Assembly (NCBI GenBank): GCA_037576195.1
Contig: CM075102.1
Location: forward strand, 50,836,745-50,900,744
DNA from: Phytoseiulus persimilis
Lineage: Eukaryota; Arthropoda; Arachnida; Mesostigmata; Phytoseiidae
Direction: 5' to 3'
DNA length: 64,000 bases
Within the stretch, counting starts at the first letter, position 1. Each line of letters opens with the position of its first letter. The notes under the pieces were generated by a model. It was not told the origin of the DNA. It did not search any database and was given only the letters and a program-made list of their open reading frames with translations. A program made the position numbers and the translations under genes. This document shows positions 59,101 through 64,000 of the stretch, piece by piece.

Positions 59101-60942
59101 CAAAGCACGTTCGGAACGACGGGACTGCGCTAGCTAGCGTTGCCTCCAACGAATCTGGGTAACGCTTGGCCCAAATTCCCGAACGGAACGATTCGCTTTG
59201 TGGCAACCAAATTCTTCTTTCTTTCCCCGCTGGCTTCTCTATCCGGAGTGAACGGAGCGTCTAGCTAGGCGCTTGCTTGCCTGCGTGGCTGTCTTACAGT
59301 CGGCGAGTCGGTCGCTCGGTCGGCTGGCCGGTCTGAATGTCAGACAGAACCAGGCAGCCAACAGGTTACCAACGAGCGAAGCAAGCGGTCGGAAGCCTGA
59401 CGGAGCCGCAAAACTCCTGGCAACACGGTTTCGCAATCGAACAGTCTCAGTTGATCAGATGCGACACCGGTTCTCTTCTTTGGACATTCCTCAAACTTGA
59501 ACCAGACGATCTTGGGGGAATCCCATGGACTAGATGACGACTAGAAGTAGGACAAAACGACCATAATCAATTCACTTAGATAAACATAGAAGAATGTTGA
59601 TGATAACAATGGAGATAGACTCATTAGACGATTTGCGCGATCAGATTTGCGCGAAACCATCAGCGCAGTACGATTTATCGCTGGTGGCAGAGTAGGCTGT
59701 TCTTGCCCATTGCGGGCCGGAGGGTGGCTGGACTGGCGTGCTTCCTAGCGAGCGAGCATTCCTCCGAAAGGAAACACGAAGAGCACTGTACATACTTTGT
59801 TGATACTCTTTGAGGACTGTCGTGTGTTTTGAAACGAAAGCTCGAGATCGTGACCGAGTAGCAGTTGATACCGATGAATTATCCCAGCTATCTCTATAGC
59901 AATAGATCGGCCACTTTTTCTATCTCTCACTAGTTCTGTCACTCGCTCCGAGACCAATGAATTGCTCCCTATTCTTCTGCTGCTGCTGCTACCGTACGAA
60001 AGCTCCTCACATTATTGACAATCGTGATGCAGTATGACAACGATCGCCAAAAATTCTAAAACTCAACTTGATAGGTCCAATCTCATAGCTTGCCTCGTCG
60101 ACCAGTGCTTATGTTGGAGAAAGATGTCGAATGTAACTTATTGAAATGTAATGTTGAGAACTGTGCTGCAAGTGTATGTTGCGTTATGATAGGCCGAACG
60201 AGCGGATGCAACCATAAGATTACAAACGACAGGAATGGCAACGATAACCTTAGCAAAGTTGAATCGTCGAAATTTAAAAATCGTGAAAGTTTCAAATAAA
60301 TAGATCAATCTGTTTCCATTTTCGTAAACCTGCCGACGTCTTTATTCTGCTTGTAGTTACTTCGAATTTCTTAGGGTTCCGGGCACGGATGGAAGTCCGC
60401 CGGGATCGTCTGGTATTGACTGACACAGCCGATTCTCGTTATCAGACACACCAACTCGAGCGGACTCCATCCCAACGATCAAAAAAATCAGCGGTGGCAT
60501 GTCCATGGATGGATGGATAGACAGATGGGCGTATAGAGGAGAATTTCGAGGGAATTATCGGCGGTGACGGCAGCTCATCTCGGCGGTACGCACCGCGAAT
60601 GTAAGCTAAGTCGAACTGCGGATCTCGCGGCTTTACGGCTTTGGGGAGACGCGGCTCGACGCGCTTGGGTACGTCGCTCGGCATTCGAGTCCAACGCACA
60701 CATTCGAGTGCACGACCACCTCCAGGCATGGATACTCAGGAGATGGCTGGTGGTCCGCGAGACCGTATGAGGGAGGAGAGCGTGAACACATGGTAATGTG
60801 CTCGCCCGCTTCTAGAGGGGCCGGAAATATCCATCGTGCGGCTTTTTTCCAGTAGCTACACGATGACTTGTATCCTCGTCGGAACGACGCGTTCGTTCAC
60901 AAAATTATAGAGGCTCGACAGAAAAAAATGAAAAAAGTTCAA
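56166..60942. other. Probable long 3' UTR and downstream regulatory DNA of the BrkDBD gene
   Basis: No recognised gene. The open frames (for example 56723-57313 and 57388-57948) are translations of 4-nt-periodic DNA (57420-57520, 59040-59110, 59265-59345). A plus-strand AATAAA at 60295-60300 in AT-rich sequence could end a transcript from the BrkDBD promoter. Confidence 0.4.
60931..60936 (-). terminator. Pol III terminator of tRNA-Ser
   Basis: A run of six A on the plus strand (T6 on the minus strand) begins six bases beyond the 3' end of the tRNA, with a second run of A at 60922-60928. Confidence 0.8.
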
Positions 60943-61024
60943 CGCAGCCGGCAGGATTCGAACCTGCGCGGGGAAACCCCATTGGATTTCAAGTCCAACG
61001 CCTTAACCACTCGGCCACGACTGC
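60943..61024 (-). tRNA. tRNA-Ser (anticodon TGA)
   Basis: Minus-strand 82-nt tRNA. Acceptor GCAGTCG pairs with CGGCTGC with one G-U, and the discriminator base is G73 as usual for serine. A box TGGCCGAGTGG and B box GGTTCGAATCC are perfect. The anticodon stem TTGGA/TCCAA encloses the loop CTTGAAA, so the anticodon is TGA, reading UCA. The long variable arm (GGGG TTT CCCC) is the class II hallmark shared by Ser and Leu. No intron, and all stems are intact, so it should be functional. Confidence 0.97.
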
Positions 61025-64000
61025 CACGACAACTTGAGGCATCGCTGGCCTACGCAACCCTCTCAGAACACTTCAGCTGCGATGACCGAAGGAAGCCACT
61101 CCTCCGTCAAAGTGTTCCTGAGGTCTCTCCTTGACTGGACATGTCGATTCGTTCTTTCAGCTGCCCTAAAGGAGAGGCTGGCTCGCGGTCTCAGTTGGCA
61201 GGCCGCGATATGTTCTATGCATTCGATTTCAGGGTGTCTGAGTCGTGTCGATCCGAATCGGCGTCTCGTGGATGTTCTAATATCTTGAAGCGAGCAGTTC
61301 GTTCAACTGATGAGCCCGTTTCGTGTGAGTTCCGTCGGCAGCACTCTTTCTACCGTGCTTACAAAACGCCTTTTACAGTAAGTCAGAGCTATTGACTAGC
61401 GGCTCCGAGTGCGCGCGCAAGAGGAGAGCTTTAGCGAGCGGGCTTTATTTGTGTGCGTGGACTGGGCTTAGACGAGCGTCCACGATTATTGTCGTTCTTG
61501 TTGTTACAAGAGCAGTTTTCGCGCTGTTTATCGCTGTCACCGCCTTATGTATCTTCCGCGTAATTAGAGTGGAGAGCGATTGTGGCGGATGGCGAGTGTC
61601 ATGTTCAATGGCCCGTTCCAGGGCGGGTCCTTCTTCATCGAATTGAGTGCTGTCTGGATTTTGACTGGAGAGAGAAAATCCACTACGCGTGGACTCCTGG
61701 CCAACTAACTGACTGATTTTCATGGTTATCATTATGATTGCCACAAAAACGAGTTGCCGAAACAGCCGCCCCGCAAACCCTTCCGACGTCGATTCTCCGT
61801 ATGGCTCTGACGTGTCAGAATGGGTCGACGTTCGCGCACCCAACAAGACTTCGATATCATAGGAGCCGGCGTGCCCCCGTGAAGCTTCGCTAGATCATCG
61901 ACAGTCAGGGAAGACGCGGACACTGATAGACAACCGGGAGACCAGAGCTGGAAGCGAAGAGTCAGTCTATTCAGACGGTTCGGAGACGCCTAGGAAGTCG
62001 TTTGGTGTCGTCATGAACGGTCTTGTAGCGGGAGGGCAAGCGAACCGACCAACCAAGCAACGGACGAAGCGACCGAGCCGCGGTCAGCAGCCCCAGCGAG
62101 GCAGTCTCTGATTTTGGTTGACGCCGACAGCTGACTGACCGGCCGGTAGTCTGAACGCGTGTTGGACGACGGTGTTTGTTGCTCGTTGTCCACGGCGGAG
62201 GTAAAGCCGCTTGCTTGCTAGCTAGCTAGATGGCTTCGACAACGTGCAGTCAGTTAGCCGCTGTGCTCTTCGCGATCCGCGACTCTGGTCATGACCCAAA
62301 TCGCAGAGGAAAGGGCCAAACGCTCGCTGTCAGAAACTGTTGCTATTGCTGCTACCGCCGCCGACCGCGCTACGCCGCCACGTCAAACTTCACTTCCACC
62401 AGCGGCCCATACTTCAGTTCAGCAAAGTTTCGTCTGATCGATCCGTGGGAAGGGTTGTTCCCCGAACGCGCCGGCTAACGATAGCGATGACGGCTTGCTG
62501 CTCGACACGCGCTAAAATCTTCTCGTAGCCAAGACCCGTTACGAGTTTACAAGCGTTGACATTGTTTGGATTCTTATGGTTTGATTCTCGGCAACGATCG
62601 GCGACGTTCCTGACCGATAAAATGACGTTGGATTCCCCTCGTTGACTAGACCTAGCCACCTTGCAGCTGTATGTCATTGAATCGATTCGCCGATTCTCTC
62701 TTTCTGGTCGGTAATGAACCATTACAACTTGCACACTACAACCCTTTTCGCGAAACTCTCGCGCTTTCGGAACGGTACGAGAGTCCGGAACGAAGTTGCG
62801 GAAGTTGGCGTTGAACAGAATTTCCGGACCGACGCCAACTGCGGGATCGCTTCAGCAAACGCGAGCAAGACGAAGAAGAACGAGGAACACCAAGTTTTGG
62901 CAGTGGATCCTGGGTGGCAGCCTTGATGAGCGCAACACGCGTACCTTCCAAGAGTTCGGTCCCGGATACTCATCTCACGGAGATAGCTCGCAACCAGCCT
63001 TCAGGTCAACGATCCGTTAGCGCCATCGAACCCCCCAAGCTCAGCAGAAGACCTTCTCATCGATCTCGCTATTGAAGTGTATGGGAATCGCTCGTCAAAT
63101 CAGCATCCACCCAATCTGATTTTGGTCACAGAGCGTGGATTGTGTTACCGTGTCTTGGCATGGATTTTTCAGAATGACTCTCAAACGCTGGAAAGCATTT
63201 CCGAATAGTAGTAGGAAGAAACTGTTCGCGATTTAGTGAGTGTGTAGGTGTGGGTCAATGGCCCGCATGGCGTTTGAGTCGAACCCCGACGAGATGGCCA
63301 ATTTTTCCCAATGCTATTCCAAGACCGAGACTCATAGCAGAACTGAACAAGTCGCATTCGGCAAGAACGCATTTCAAGATCGTTCAACAAGTCACCGGTG
63401 CCGATCGTACCTGGAGCACCGAAAGCAGTGCTCTCTCGAGTGATAAGTTGCGTCATTACTGCCGTTAGTCAGGCTAGTTGATCAGTGCGGCAGGTTTGCG
63501 CTGGTCAGATATGTACTCGCGAATCGTCACGCTTCACGTACAGCGTTCATTGATATCTTGTCCGGCCGAGATGGCTTCAATCAATATCGGGTCTGGTTCG
63601 CAAAGTTTCGGTCGAATCCGTGAGGGACTTGATTGGAAAAACTCGCAAACTCATCGAGAACCAATATCGGGTACGGCTCGGAGCTCCATAGACTCTTCCA
63701 AAGCCGATGAGTTCAAAGCGAATCGTTGATGTCATCCGCGATTGATTCCGCAACGTAGGATTAAAGGCTCCCTGCCACGGTCGGGCCCTTCATCCATTCT
63801 TGCGATGCTCCGCCGTGGAAATTCTGCAGCTGTCCAAAGTATTGGAAAATCGCACTCCCATCACCTCTCGTGCCCCTAAAGGGATTTCACCATTCGAGCT
63901 CAGTGAGCGACCACCGCTTACTTGGTCTAAACTGATCGTTTGGAAGAGGATCAGTCCCCACAATCTAATGTGCCACGATAAATCAAAATAAAACAATCAG
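61025..64000. other. Region after tRNA-Ser, nothing firmly recognised
   Basis: 4-nt-periodic patches at 62030-62060 and 62205-62232 (GCTTGCTTGC, CTAGCTAGCTAG). Short frames near 63180-63460 and 63790-63996 on the minus strand, the latter followed by a GTAAGC donor-like site, might be exons of a gene continuing past the right edge, but no motif supports this. AATAAA at 63987-63992. Confidence 0.4.

Noticed and set aside
1-64000. CRISPR array, prokaryotic operon, prophage or toxin-antitoxin system
   Set aside because: No regularly spaced repeats, no ribosome-binding-site operons; all firm genes are eukaryotic with spliceosomal introns or single-exon eukaryotic families.

Overview
Eukaryotic nuclear DNA, about half GC. 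It holds intron-containing genes with GT-AG splice sites, mostly 70-150 bp introns, a nuclear tRNA-Ser and a non-LTR retrotransposon. The gene set (SARAF, LRIG, a BrkDBD transcription factor, RNA polymerase I A49, CEPT1, a ZSWIM3-like protein) is that of an animal. Compact introns, balanced GC and the BrkDBD gene make an arthropod, perhaps a mite or tick, the best guess; the species is inference only. All exon joins were made by reading splice sites, phases and remembered homologues by eye.

Layout: (1) 1-2.2 kb, minus-strand LINE: an open ORF2 endonuclease part running off the left edge, its ORF1, and a frameshifted RT fragment of another copy upstream. (2) 5.05-5.14 kb, a tRNA-like Pol III element. 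(3) 6.65-9.40 kb, minus strand, mitochondrial glutaminase, 8 exons, 662 aa. (4) 10.85-13.06 kb, minus strand, SARAF-like regulator of store-operated calcium entry, 3 exons. (5) 17.06-30.05 kb, plus strand, LRIG receptor, 7 exons, 1,274 aa, with two introns over 4 kb on either side of a lone 72-nt LRR exon. (6) 32.80-34.19 kb, plus strand, DDX6/Me31B helicase with an unusually diverged first RecA domain. (7) 35.55-37.45 kb, minus strand, ZSWIM3-like protein, 4 exons. (8) 39.10-40.57 kb, minus strand, CEP97-like IQ/coiled-coil exons without a visible LRR half. (9) 43.27-44.50 kb, minus strand, intronless CEPT1. (10) 45.63-46.96 kb, plus strand, RNA polymerase I A49 (POLR1E). (11) 55.21-56.17 kb, plus strand, Brinker-type DNA-binding-domain protein with a TATA/Inr promoter 0.8 kb upstream, inside a gene-poor stretch of 14 kb rich in 4-nt-periodic sequence. 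(12) 60.94-61.02 kb, minus strand, tRNA-Ser(UGA).

These are separate eukaryotic housekeeping and signalling genes, not an operon. CEPT1 and POLR1E are head to head across 1.1 kb. I saw no CRISPR array, prokaryotic defence system or obvious new multi-gene system. The most unusual items are the composite LINE, the asymmetric divergence of the DDX6 gene, the isolated LRIG cassette exon, the headless CEP97-like locus and the 4-nt-periodic DNA around the BrkDBD gene.
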